From assembly GCA_021298315.1 (NCBI GenBank), contig JAJTFC010000020.1:62001-126000 (forward strand): a DNA stretch of 64,000 nt. The letters are read 5' to 3'. The stretch is from Planctomycetaceae bacterium. GTDB taxonomy: Bacteria > Planctomycetota > Planctomycetia > Pirellulales > Pirellulaceae. The translations under genes were made by a program, and so were the position numbers. The notes below the pieces were generated by a model. It saw only the letters and a program-made list of their open reading frames with translations, made no database searches and had not been told where the DNA came from. Numbering within the stretch: the stretch's first letter is position 1; each line of letters begins with the position of its first letter. Shown here piece after piece: positions 28,284-36,516 of this stretch.

Positions 28284-30197
28284 ATGCCAATACGAATCGA
28301 TCTAATCAAGGATGGGGTGAATGTAGGGAATATCCTAGTCGACCAGTACGTGGAATTGGGCCGTCGAGACAAATACGATGTCGGAGAGGTCATTCCTTTT
28401 TTTACACAGTCCGGGGATATAGCCCGTTGGGTAATAGCAGACACCGGCGGCGCTAACAAACTTCCTCGGAAAGTATGTGGATTAGAACCACTCGATGGCA
28501 ATAACATTCGGGTAGCTAACATTCATTCCACAAATAGGGAGCTCTGGATCCAAAAAGGAGAATTGAAAACCCAGATTCTTCCGGGTGAATCGATTGAACA
28601 TGCCTTGCCCAGCCAAATTCGACTGCCCGAAGGACTTTCCGTCGAAGTCGCACGGGTCGAGATTTCGGAAATCGAAGCGGAGAACACAAGCGCTCATCCG
28701 GAATTCGACGACCAACTCAAGTCCATTCTCGGTGGAACAGGAACGTCGCTCTCTTTTTCCAGCGGTTCGAGTTTCTTATCACAGAGCACCACAGGAGGAA
28801 CCCATTCGGTTTTCTCCCAAGAATCTGAGTCTGGTGAAAATGGTCGCCTGTTTATACAGGCCATGAAGCATGTGATCCCGGCACTTCAGGAGCCAATCTA
28901 CTCCCCGAAGTACCTCCAAGGCATCGCTCAGGCGGTCATCAACGTGATGGATATGGATCGCGTGGAGATTATCACACGCAAGGACGGGAAATGGATTTAC
29001 GATGAAGAAAATCAATTCCTAAGATCTCGATCGATCGAACCAGAACTTCCGTCTCGCAGCCTACTCGAACGGGTTTTAGCTTCGGGAAAATTATCCACTT
29101 TTCCCGACGAAGCAGATGATGGTCCATCCGAAAGCTTGATGGAGATGCAGTCCGCAATTGCAAGCCCCCTGTTAGATCCCACGGATGACAAAGGTGGATT
29201 GCTCGGAGTTCTCTACGCCGATCGTCGATGCAAAATGGGGTCCGGTCGATCCGCCTCGATCACCAAGGATGAACAAGAGTTTATCGCGATCCTTAGCGTC
29301 GCGACTGCCAACCGTTTGGGGAACGTCAAAAAAGAACAAGAGCTTCATACTTACCAGCAATTCTTCTCCCAAAAAGTCATCTCGAGTCTGCTGGACAAAG
29401 GAGATGCATTTCTCGATGGTAAAGATACCGAGGTAAGTGTTCTTTTCTGTGACATACGCGGCTTTAGTAAAGCGACCGATACGATGGAAGCCAATGCAGC
29501 GATGCAATGGCTTAGCGATACCCTGAGCGAACTTTCCCAGGTCGTTCTCGACGCCGATGGAGTCCTCGTTGACTATGTCGGGGATGAACTCTTCGCCATG
29601 TGGGGTGCGCCCGACGAAGACCCCTCACACGGATACAGCGCGATCCGTGCTGCGATCAAGATGATGGAGATTAAAAGGATGCTCAATGAACGCTACAAGG
29701 GAAAAATCCGATTCAAAATCGATTTCGGAATCGGGCTCAATACCGGCATGGCTCGGGTCGGAAACACCGGCTCAAGGCAAAAATTCAAATACGGACCGAT
29801 GGGCCGAACCGTCAACCTAGGGAGTCGGATCCAAGGTCTGACCAAGCAGTGGCAGGTCTCCACCCTCATGGCCGAAACAACTGCAGCATTCGTGCCACCA
29901 GACACCCCCAAAAGACGCCTTTGCCAAGCCAAGGTCGTCGGACTCGATGGCCACGTAAGCCTCTACCAATTGATGAGCCAACAAGAAGCAAACGACGATT
30001 TGATTTCGCGGTATGCAGAAGGACTTGCGCTTTTTGAATCAGGTCAACAATTCCGGCAAGCGGCAAAACTATTCGGAGAATTGGTCCAAAAATACCCTGA
30101 GGATGGCCCATCGCTCATCATGCTCGATCGCTCGGTCAATCAACTGGTTCATCCCATAGGCGAGTTTTCGCCTGTTTGGGAAGCTTTTACCAAGTGA
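28284..30197 (+). CDS. Class III nucleotide cyclase with FHA-like and GAF domains
   Basis: 637 residues. Residues 1-125 resemble a divergent FHA domain (GRRDK, NNIRVANIHSTNRELWI, LPSQIRLPEG). A GAF-type sensor follows at about 190-350, then a class III cyclase catalytic domain at about 385-560: metal Asp residues in LFCDIRGFS and YVGDELFAMWG, and the transition-state Asn/Arg in TVNLGSRIQ. The substrate-specifying Lys and Asp of adenylate cyclases are replaced by Asp (VDYVGD) and Gly (YGPMGR), so the product nucleotide cannot be predicted. The C-terminus is TPR-like. A soluble cytoplasmic signalling enzyme. Confidence 0.88.
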   Translation: MPIRIDLIKDGVNVGNILVDQYVELGRRDKYDVGEVIPFFTQSGDIARWVIADTGGANKLPRKVCGLEPLDGNNIRVANIHSTNRELWIQKGELKTQILPGESIEHALPSQIRLPEGLSVEVARVEISEIEAENTSAHPEFDDQLKSILGGTGTSLSFSSGSSFLSQSTTGGTHSVFSQESESGENGRLFIQAMKHVIPALQEPIYSPKYLQGIAQAVINVMDMDRVEIITRKDGKWIYDEENQFLRSRSIEPELPSRSLLERVLASGKLSTFPDEADDGPSESLMEMQSAIASPLLDPTDDKGGLLGVLYADRRCKMGSGRSASITKDEQEFIAILSVATANRLGNVKKEQELHTYQQFFSQKVISSLLDKGDAFLDGKDTEVSVLFCDIRGFSKATDTMEANAAMQWLSDTLSELSQVVLDADGVLVDYVGDELFAMWGAPDEDPSHGYSAIRAAIKMMEIKRMLNERYKGKIRFKIDFGIGLNTGMARVGNTGSRQKFKYGPMGRTVNLGSRIQGLTKQWQVSTLMAETTAAFVPPDTPKRRLCQAKVVGLDGHVSLYQLMSQQEANDDLISRYAEGLALFESGQQFRQAAKLFGELVQKYPEDGPSLIMLDRSVNQLVHPIGEFSPVWEAFTK

Positions 30198-30246
30198 TTC
30201 CCAAGGAACGGTCCCTTATCAATCCGTCACGTAAGCCAAACCTTAA

Positions 30247-31674
30247 ATGCCAAACCGTCCTCATTTAGCACTGCTCCTTGCCGGTCTGATACATGCCCTC
30301 TGTGCACCCATTGCCGTCGCCCAAACAAGCAACAAACTTACTTACCAACCCGCACCTGTAGATAATCCATTGAAAGGGCTGGTTCCCTACCAAGGGGACG
30401 TTCGAAGCCGGTTCCCGCATTCTTTGGAATTCAACTACATCGCTTACTCGGATCTCGTCAAAGACTTTGACGTCTACGACTGGGATCCTTTAGAGCGACT
30501 CCTCAATGATACCGCTAGCCGTGGACATCAAGCTGTCATCCGCATCTACTTGGAGTACCCGAAAAAGTCAGGGGTGATTCCGCCATTCCTCATCGACGCA
30601 GGGCTCAAGGTGCATCGTTACTTGAATACCAACACGCAGCCCTTTCCACCCGCCGAAGTCGAAACACCCCATTACGAAGATGTGCACCTACGCCGATCCT
30701 TAAGGGAATTCATCGCGGCGTTTGGAAAGCGGTACGATAACGACCCTCGCCTTGGCTTCATCACCGCCGGACTACTCGGTACCTGGGGTGAATGGCATAC
30801 GTACCCCCGCGATGATCTCTTTGCTAGCAAGACCGTGCAGCAGGAGGTCATGGACGCCTATGAATCGGCGTTCCGAATCACACCCGTCCTTCTGCGGTAC
30901 CCGGCTGGACCGCACGATGAGCGAAAATCAGCCAACACGGATCGAAAATTCGGATACCATGACGACTCCTTCGCTTGGGCAACCCTCCACACCGGAAAAC
31001 AAGACGAGGACTGGTTCTTCATGACCGCGTTGAAACAAGCAGGGGAGCAAGCCGAAGTGAAATGGAAAAGCCAACCTATCGGAGGAGAGATTCGCCCCGA
31101 AGCATGGGGAATCGTATTTGACGAGAACCCCTCGAACCCTCAGGTCCAAGATTTCCAAGACTGCGTCCAGGCCACCCATGCTAGCTGGTTGCTCGACAGC
31201 GGTATGTTTGCGAAACAGCAATCACCGAATCGGATTCAGCGAGCCATCGAACAGGTTCGTAAAATGGGATATGAGTTCTATATCCGCTCTGCAACGATCG
31301 AGCTTGTAGTGCCCACGGATTCAGCGTCGAGCTCAGGTTTGCTCAAGGCGAGCGTTGAAGTCGAGAACCGTGGCATCGCCCCCTTCTATTATCCCTGGAT
31401 CACCGAGTACGCTCTCATTAAAGCAGAAACGAAATTGCCGTCTAAAACATTCCAGGGTAACGGGCGGCTAATCGGGTTACTCCCAGCTCAACAACCAAAG
31501 CGATGGCAAGAGACCTTCGATCTCCAAGGGATACCCTCAGGACGTTATACCCTTGCGGTTCGCGTCCCGAATCCATTGAAGCAAGGCAATCCGGTACGGT
31601 TTGCAAATGCCGAACAAGATCAAGACAGCCCAACTTGGTGCTCCTTGGGAGTTGTAGAGGTCCCTAAATGGTAG
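30247..31674 (+). CDS. DUF4832 domain-containing secreted protein
   Basis: 475 residues with a signal peptide (LALLLAGLIHALCAPIAVAQ). The N-terminal half carries the DUF4874-like start NPLKGLVPY, and RIYLEYP with GLLGTWGEWHTYP; the C-terminal half matches DUF4832 with the GGEIRPEAWG segment. Such proteins look like glycoside-hydrolase-type barrels and are found in polysaccharide-using bacteria; the substrate is unknown. It lies 49 bp downstream of the cyclase gene on the same strand. Confidence 0.75.
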   Translation: MPNRPHLALLLAGLIHALCAPIAVAQTSNKLTYQPAPVDNPLKGLVPYQGDVRSRFPHSLEFNYIAYSDLVKDFDVYDWDPLERLLNDTASRGHQAVIRIYLEYPKKSGVIPPFLIDAGLKVHRYLNTNTQPFPPAEVETPHYEDVHLRRSLREFIAAFGKRYDNDPRLGFITAGLLGTWGEWHTYPRDDLFASKTVQQEVMDAYESAFRITPVLLRYPAGPHDERKSANTDRKFGYHDDSFAWATLHTGKQDEDWFFMTALKQAGEQAEVKWKSQPIGGEIRPEAWGIVFDENPSNPQVQDFQDCVQATHASWLLDSGMFAKQQSPNRIQRAIEQVRKMGYEFYIRSATIELVVPTDSASSSGLLKASVEVENRGIAPFYYPWITEYALIKAETKLPSKTFQGNGRLIGLLPAQQPKRWQETFDLQGIPSGRYTLAVRVPNPLKQGNPVRFANAEQDQDSPTWCSLGVVEVPKW

Positions 31675-31752
31675 ATCGATTGTCCCCAATCGATCAGCGC
31701 CCGAAGCCACCGCCACCAGCAAGTCCAACAGCCAAAAACCAAAAGAACCCGA

Positions 31753-31828
31753 CGCTAGCGCATCGGGCAGAGCCATTGGGGACAATGGCTCTACCATGTT
31801 GGAACACGCCGCCGCTTGCGCGTCGGGC
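31753..31828. repeat. Two copies of a 16-bp intergenic motif flanking a hairpin
   Basis: CGCTAGCGCATCGGGC at 31753-31768 and CGCTTGCGCGTCGGGC at 31813-31828 match at 14 of 16 positions. They lie in the 181-bp gap between convergent genes. Between them sits a perfect 10-bp stem at 31769-31792. The element may be a dispersed intergenic repeat of this genome. Confidence 0.6.
31769..31792. terminator. Perfect hairpin between convergent genes, possible bidirectional terminator
   Basis: AGAGCCATTG at 31769-31778 pairs with CAATGGCTCT at 31783-31792 around a four-base loop. It lies 94 bp beyond the DUF4832 stop and 63 bp beyond the kinase stop, but no T tract follows. Confidence 0.4.
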
Positions 31829-31855
31829 GAATCGAAAATCCCCGAAAAGCTCAGA

Positions 31856-34810
31856 TCAGCGAGCTAGCCACAGGCCAACCGATTTCAGTTTCGCCTCTGA
31901 CGTATTTGCCAGTTCTAGGTCGTTTGCAGTTCGCATCGCATCGATGCCTCGCTGCAACTGCTGGATCGCCGAAGTGAGTTCTTGACTCTCGGGTTGTGTC
32001 ACTGCTTTGAGCCGTTGGCTTGCCTCCAATGCCCGCTCAAAAATGGACTCGGCCTGGTCCTCAGACCCGAGTAAGTAATGCAACTGCAGCAGATGCATTT
32101 CCAACTCCACCTTTTGGTAGACTAGCCTAGGGCTCGTAATCATCGCCTCAGCAGCTTGTTGATATATCAAGAGCGCTTTACGGTATCGATCCAGGGCCAC
32201 GTCGCTATGATTCATCTGCTGGTCCAAATGACCAGCAAAGTGGTTTGCTTGGACTGCACAATGGATAACAGGTTCGCTTTGCGGGTGATCAAAGACGAGC
32301 TTTTCTGCGGTTTCGATCCTGGTGCGACATACATCGACGGCTTCGGACTGTCGGCCTGTTTGCACGTAGAGCCCTTGCAAGAAGTTTGCGGTACGCTCAT
32401 AGGCTTCCAGGATGATCTGATTCGACTGGAAGTCGCTGACGGCCTGAGTGTCCATCTGCAATTGCTGCTTGAGGATCTCGATGGCACGCAAGGGTTGATT
32501 CTGGGATACGAGTAGATTGCTTCGATTGTAAGCAAACTGCGATCGATAGGCGAGGAATTCCAATGGGAGAGCGACTTGGCTGAGTTTCTCCGCAAGCACG
32601 AGTGCATCCGAGGTTCGTTCAAACTGTTCGATGGCTTGTTCGGGCTCCTGACTTTGGACGTGGAGGATCGCCATCCCATAATGAGCTTGTGCACTTGCCA
32701 TGGCCGCTGTAAAAGTGTTTGGATCCTGGCTGTCGAGCAATTCCAGTGCTCGCAATTGATCCGCTTTGGCATTGTCAATCTTGCCTTGGGTCTGCTTGAT
32801 CGAGGAAAGCGCGGTGTAGGATTGCACAAGGGTTACAACGGCTTCTTTTTTAACTTCCATACCGAGTCTATCGGATTTTACTAACCCAGAGATTCGGGTG
32901 ATCGACTCTTCGACGGCCGGTATGGCCTGTGCGACGTTGTTGCTTAGCATCGCGATGTTACCTTGCAGGCTACGAAGTGCCCCGATGCGCATTTGTAGAT
33001 CCGCTTCGATGGCATCTGGAAGTTCCGGGATACCCAAGCATCGTTGCATCCATGCACAGGCTTGATCGATGGCCACGAGGGCTTGGTCGGGTCGTCCGGC
33101 GAGTCTTTCCATGGCTGCGAGGCGATGGGTCAAAACCTGCAGATACTGGAGGGTCTGGGGTTGAGGCGAGGAATTTCCTGAGAGATTATTGAGAATCCCT
33201 GCAAACGTTTCCTTAGTCTGCGTAACGAGTTGCTCTTGTACTCCATAGAGTTTCTCGGATTGAAACGCCGCTTGATTGGCAAGCAGGATGTCTTGGAACC
33301 GCAAAAGCCCTTCGAACGCAAGTCCTTCTCGTTTTTGGGCGACTTCCTTTCTCTCTTCAGCAAGCCTTCGAGCCTTCTGAGCGTCCTGATTGGCCTGTTC
33401 GGCCAGTGTCTTTGCATCGCGGGTTTCGTTCAGCAAGCGGGCTGAATCATCGAGAGCCAATTGAAGCTGTTTTGCCTGTCTGTTTAGCAGGCTCTTTTGA
33501 GCGGATTGATACCACAGGAAACAGGCACCTGCCAAAAAAGTGATAGCAAGTGCGCTTGCCATTCCCGTCGCCGATGCCCGATGCCTAGAAGGCCAAAGGA
33601 TCGCTTGTTCCCAATACCCCTCACGTTGCGCACTGATCGGCTCCCCTGCAATCCAGCTCTGCAGATCCATACGCAGTTCTTGTGCCGATGCATACCGCTG
33701 CGTTAAATCGTTGGCCATCGCTTTGTGTGCGATCGCTTCTAGGTAACGTACCGTTGGACAAAACTCCGCCAATTTTGCAGTGTTTTTGCGATTGCCCAAC
33801 GAGTCTTGCGAATGTTCAATGGGTGATGAACCGTGAAGAATGCAATGAAGGGTTGCTCCGAGCGAATAGATGTCGGCTAGTCGTAAAGAGGGACTCCCAA
33901 TGGCTGATGAAATTTCGGGGGCGGCGTACCCAGGCGTCCCAACGCCGGTAGTCGACGATGTGGTTTCATTTGGGTTTTGATTCAAAGGAGAGTTCGAGTT
34001 TCCCGATAGATCGGACAAGTCATGTATGAGCGAAACATCGATTCGCTTAGCCAGTCCCCAATCGGCGATGAGTGTTTCGCCGTAGGGACCGAGGAGTATG
34101 TTTGCAGGTTTAAGATCACGATGAACGATGCCATAGGAGTGAGTATAAGCGATCGTATCGGCAACATTGACAAGGTTTCGTATCAGTTGTCGAAACTTGT
34201 CTATGCGATCCGTTCGATGTTCGTGGTCGGGTCTTGTCGCCCGGCTCAAGCCATCATGGAATTCATGGATGGCCATCGACAAGGTGCTCGCACCACTTTG
34301 TCGGATCAAACGCATGGCATAGAAGTCTTCCCCCTGAGCATCTACCCCTCTGGCGTAGATAGGGATAATGCCAGGATGTTCCAGCCCTGCGGTCAGATCT
34401 GCTTCGGCATGGAAGCGACCTATCACAAGCGGGTCGTTTCGGAGTTCCGGACGAATTTTCTTGATCGCAACTTGGCGATTGCAATCGTGGTCATACGCGA
34501 GGTAAACCACCCCCATCCCACCGGATCGCAGTGTTTTGATGATTGAAAAACGATGAGCGGTCTGTGACGAGGGGACGGAATCAAGATGGTAAGTAGCCAG
34601 TTCATCGCGAAGCCGGATAAGTTCCTGGCTGAGGATATCCTGGGGGATATCTGGGTGACTTTTCGCAAACGCTACGGGATCGATTGATCGGTCTTGGTAC
34701 CAAGCTTCCTCGTACGTGTTAGCGATCGCCAGCACACCACGCCACAGGTGCGACTCGATACCGTCGTCGGATTCATTCAGCGGGCCTTTACTAGGTCGCG
34801 GGGTAATCAT
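31856..34810 (-). CDS. Membrane-anchored Ser/Thr protein kinase with TPR-like C-terminus
   Basis: 984 residues. The kinase domain spans about 88-390: Gly-rich loop SGGMGVVYLAYD, VAIKKI, catalytic HRDLKPANILL, and ADWGLAKR, where DWG replaces the usual DFG, plus GYAAPEI. One transmembrane segment lies near 415-437 (GMASALAITFLAGACFLWY), followed by a coiled coil and a long TPR-like helical region. The 5' end overlaps the ECF sigma factor gene by the sequence ATGA (34807-34810), so translation is likely coupled. An ECF factor paired with such a kinase is a known planctomycete signalling arrangement. Confidence 0.92.
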   Translation of the reverse strand: MITPRPSKGPLNESDDGIESHLWRGVLAIANTYEEAWYQDRSIDPVAFAKSHPDIPQDILSQELIRLRDELATYHLDSVPSSQTAHRFSIIKTLRSGGMGVVYLAYDHDCNRQVAIKKIRPELRNDPLVIGRFHAEADLTAGLEHPGIIPIYARGVDAQGEDFYAMRLIRQSGASTLSMAIHEFHDGLSRATRPDHEHRTDRIDKFRQLIRNLVNVADTIAYTHSYGIVHRDLKPANILLGPYGETLIADWGLAKRIDVSLIHDLSDLSGNSNSPLNQNPNETTSSTTGVGTPGYAAPEISSAIGSPSLRLADIYSLGATLHCILHGSSPIEHSQDSLGNRKNTAKLAEFCPTVRYLEAIAHKAMANDLTQRYASAQELRMDLQSWIAGEPISAQREGYWEQAILWPSRHRASATGMASALAITFLAGACFLWYQSAQKSLLNRQAKQLQLALDDSARLLNETRDAKTLAEQANQDAQKARRLAEERKEVAQKREGLAFEGLLRFQDILLANQAAFQSEKLYGVQEQLVTQTKETFAGILNNLSGNSSPQPQTLQYLQVLTHRLAAMERLAGRPDQALVAIDQACAWMQRCLGIPELPDAIEADLQMRIGALRSLQGNIAMLSNNVAQAIPAVEESITRISGLVKSDRLGMEVKKEAVVTLVQSYTALSSIKQTQGKIDNAKADQLRALELLDSQDPNTFTAAMASAQAHYGMAILHVQSQEPEQAIEQFERTSDALVLAEKLSQVALPLEFLAYRSQFAYNRSNLLVSQNQPLRAIEILKQQLQMDTQAVSDFQSNQIILEAYERTANFLQGLYVQTGRQSEAVDVCRTRIETAEKLVFDHPQSEPVIHCAVQANHFAGHLDQQMNHSDVALDRYRKALLIYQQAAEAMITSPRLVYQKVELEMHLLQLHYLLGSEDQAESIFERALEASQRLKAVTQPESQELTSAIQQLQRGIDAMRTANDLELANTSEAKLKSVGLWLAR

Positions 34811-35394
34811 GCGTCTTCGTGCTCTTGCCAGATACTTCGGATCAATCGCAAGCTGATTAAGATATTCGTCTTCCTTTTGTGGAGTAGCTTAGCGATCGAA
34901 CTGGCGGAATGATCGTCTAGATAGAGCAAGGCAATTTGACGTAGCAAGTGGCTTGGGTCCTCCAAGTCCAATCGACTCAGCAGGTACTCGATCAGGTCGG
35001 CCGCTTGCGCTTCTGCAAAGGGAGTTTGGAGGTCTGCGAGGATTGATGGATCGATGGCCTGACTGGAAGAAATGTGAAAACGCTTAAGCGCCCTTCGTTC
35101 ACGGTAATGCTCTCGTACTCGGTTGACGGTCGCAATGTAGAGCAGCCCCCAGAGATCCTCGCGGTTGTCGATGTCTGGATACTTGCCATTTTGGACCGCC
35201 AAGCAAACGTTTCCAAAGGAGCTCTGGACAAGATCCTCCCCATCGACGGAACAATCGGGGTTCTCGTCGAGCTGTTGCCTGGCGATCGAGACCAGTTTCG
35301 CTTGGTAGCGTTTCCAGATCGGTTCTGCGGCCTGGGCTTGGCCAGCCTGGAGCTTGCTAAGCCAATGGGTAATCGAACCTGGTTCTTGCTGCAT
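34807..35394 (-). CDS. ECF-type RNA polymerase sigma factor
   Basis: 195 residues. Region 2 is visible around DLVQSSFGNVCLAV and LWGLLYIATVNRVREHYR; region 4 around ALLYLDDHSASSIAKLL, where the helix-turn-helix sits. It belongs to the planctomycete ECF group associated with Ser/Thr kinases rather than with an anti-sigma factor. The gene overlaps the kinase gene by four bases. The kinase probably controls the sigma factor by phosphorylation; direct targets are unknown. No conserved -35/-10 for its own regulon is evident nearby. Confidence 0.88.
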   Translation of the reverse strand: MQQEPGSITHWLSKLQAGQAQAAEPIWKRYQAKLVSIARQQLDENPDCSVDGEDLVQSSFGNVCLAVQNGKYPDIDNREDLWGLLYIATVNRVREHYRERRALKRFHISSSQAIDPSILADLQTPFAEAQAADLIEYLLSRLDLEDPSHLLRQIALLYLDDHSASSIAKLLHKRKTNILISLRLIRSIWQEHEDA

Positions 35395-35602
35395 CGATGC
35401 AACCTGTAAGCGATGAAGAGGTCGGGGCCGAGGTAGTCTGACCTGAAGAAAATTTAATTGTAAGAAAAAATGTCGGCAACGGGAACCGATGCGGATTGCT
35501 TTTGCATTTTCAGTAATGCATGGATGTGCTCTCTCATCGTGGGAGTTGTTGGCATTTCAGACCAAGGATGGAAGCAGATTTTTCAAGAAACGAAGGTTTC
35601 GA

Positions 35603-36233
35603 ATGAGGGTTGCAAGAAAAAATGACCGTTCTTCCGCACGAAGAGCGAGTTTGGGAGCTTACCTGGCAACGGGAGTTGGCGCAATTGGGCTAGGAACATC
35701 CTCCCGCTGGTAGAGGGAGTTTTAGTAATCTTATTCCAGGAAGCACGCTTTTAGCGTTTAACAACGTGTACGGGATGTACACTGGCCTATCGGTACAAGG
35801 GGGTCCTGCATCCGGAATTTTAGCAACCACCGGTAATGGTGGTGATGATGTCCCAATTTACGTTGGACCGGGCGTCGCTATAGGCCCATCCAGTGGCGTA
35901 TTTGAAGACGGGTATTTATCGACCGTTTTCAAAAATTCTCGTAGATCCGTACCCGATTTTGGCCCAAACTCTTTTCTTGGCTTCAGGACTACTACGGGTC
36001 AATACGGCTACATCGAAGTCCTTTGGACGGCTTCGACCAACACGTTCAAATTGGTCAGTGCGGCTTATGAGTCGGACGTCGGCGTAGCGATCCAAACACC
36101 CGGTGGTGCGCCTGTACCAGAGCCAGCGAGCGGTGCTGTCGTGGCGCTACTCATGGGTGGCACTGCACTGCGTCAATGGCGTAAGAAGCGTCGCGATCAA
36201 GAAACTGCCTGTGACGAGAGCTTGGCCTCATAA
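35603..36233 (+). pseudogene. PEP-CTERM sorting-domain protein, frameshifted near 35705
   Basis: From ATG 35603 (AAGG about 8 bp upstream) one frame encodes an export signal (RRASLGAYLATGVGAIGLG) but stops at 35711-35713. The rest, in a frame open from 35694, continues as GRGSFSNLIPGSTLL and ends with the PEP-CTERM signal: VPEPASGAVVALLMGGTAL and a basic tail (RQWRKKRR). Adding one base near the TCCTCCCGCTGG stretch would join both parts into a protein of about 210 residues. A sorting signal of this type needs an exosortase, none of which is present in the window. A sequencing error is as likely as real decay. Confidence 0.7.
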
Positions 36234-36516
36234 TTTACTACAAATTCCCCAGGGAATCGTGGTTGGGAGGGTCGGAGTTGGTTTCGCCCAAACCAACGCC
36301 GATGACGTTTTGATCGTCTGGCGAATCATTGGGGAGCTGAAGTTGGGGGCTCACGACGAGCTTCTTGCCAGGCTCTTCGGCTTGGCGAACTTGGCGCCTT
36401 TGCGGTGAGTTTGGGACGCTTTCCGACAGGCTCGCGCCGTTGCGCTAACGCCACGCCATCGTGCGTGAAGCCGAGTCTGAATCAGTCAATCGGTTTTTGC
36501 TTTGATGGAACTGTCC

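Noticed and set aside
36234-36516. Short open frames after the PEP-CTERM gene
   Set aside because: No domain similarity, no start with a plausible ribosome binding site, and frames overlap the end of the previous gene.
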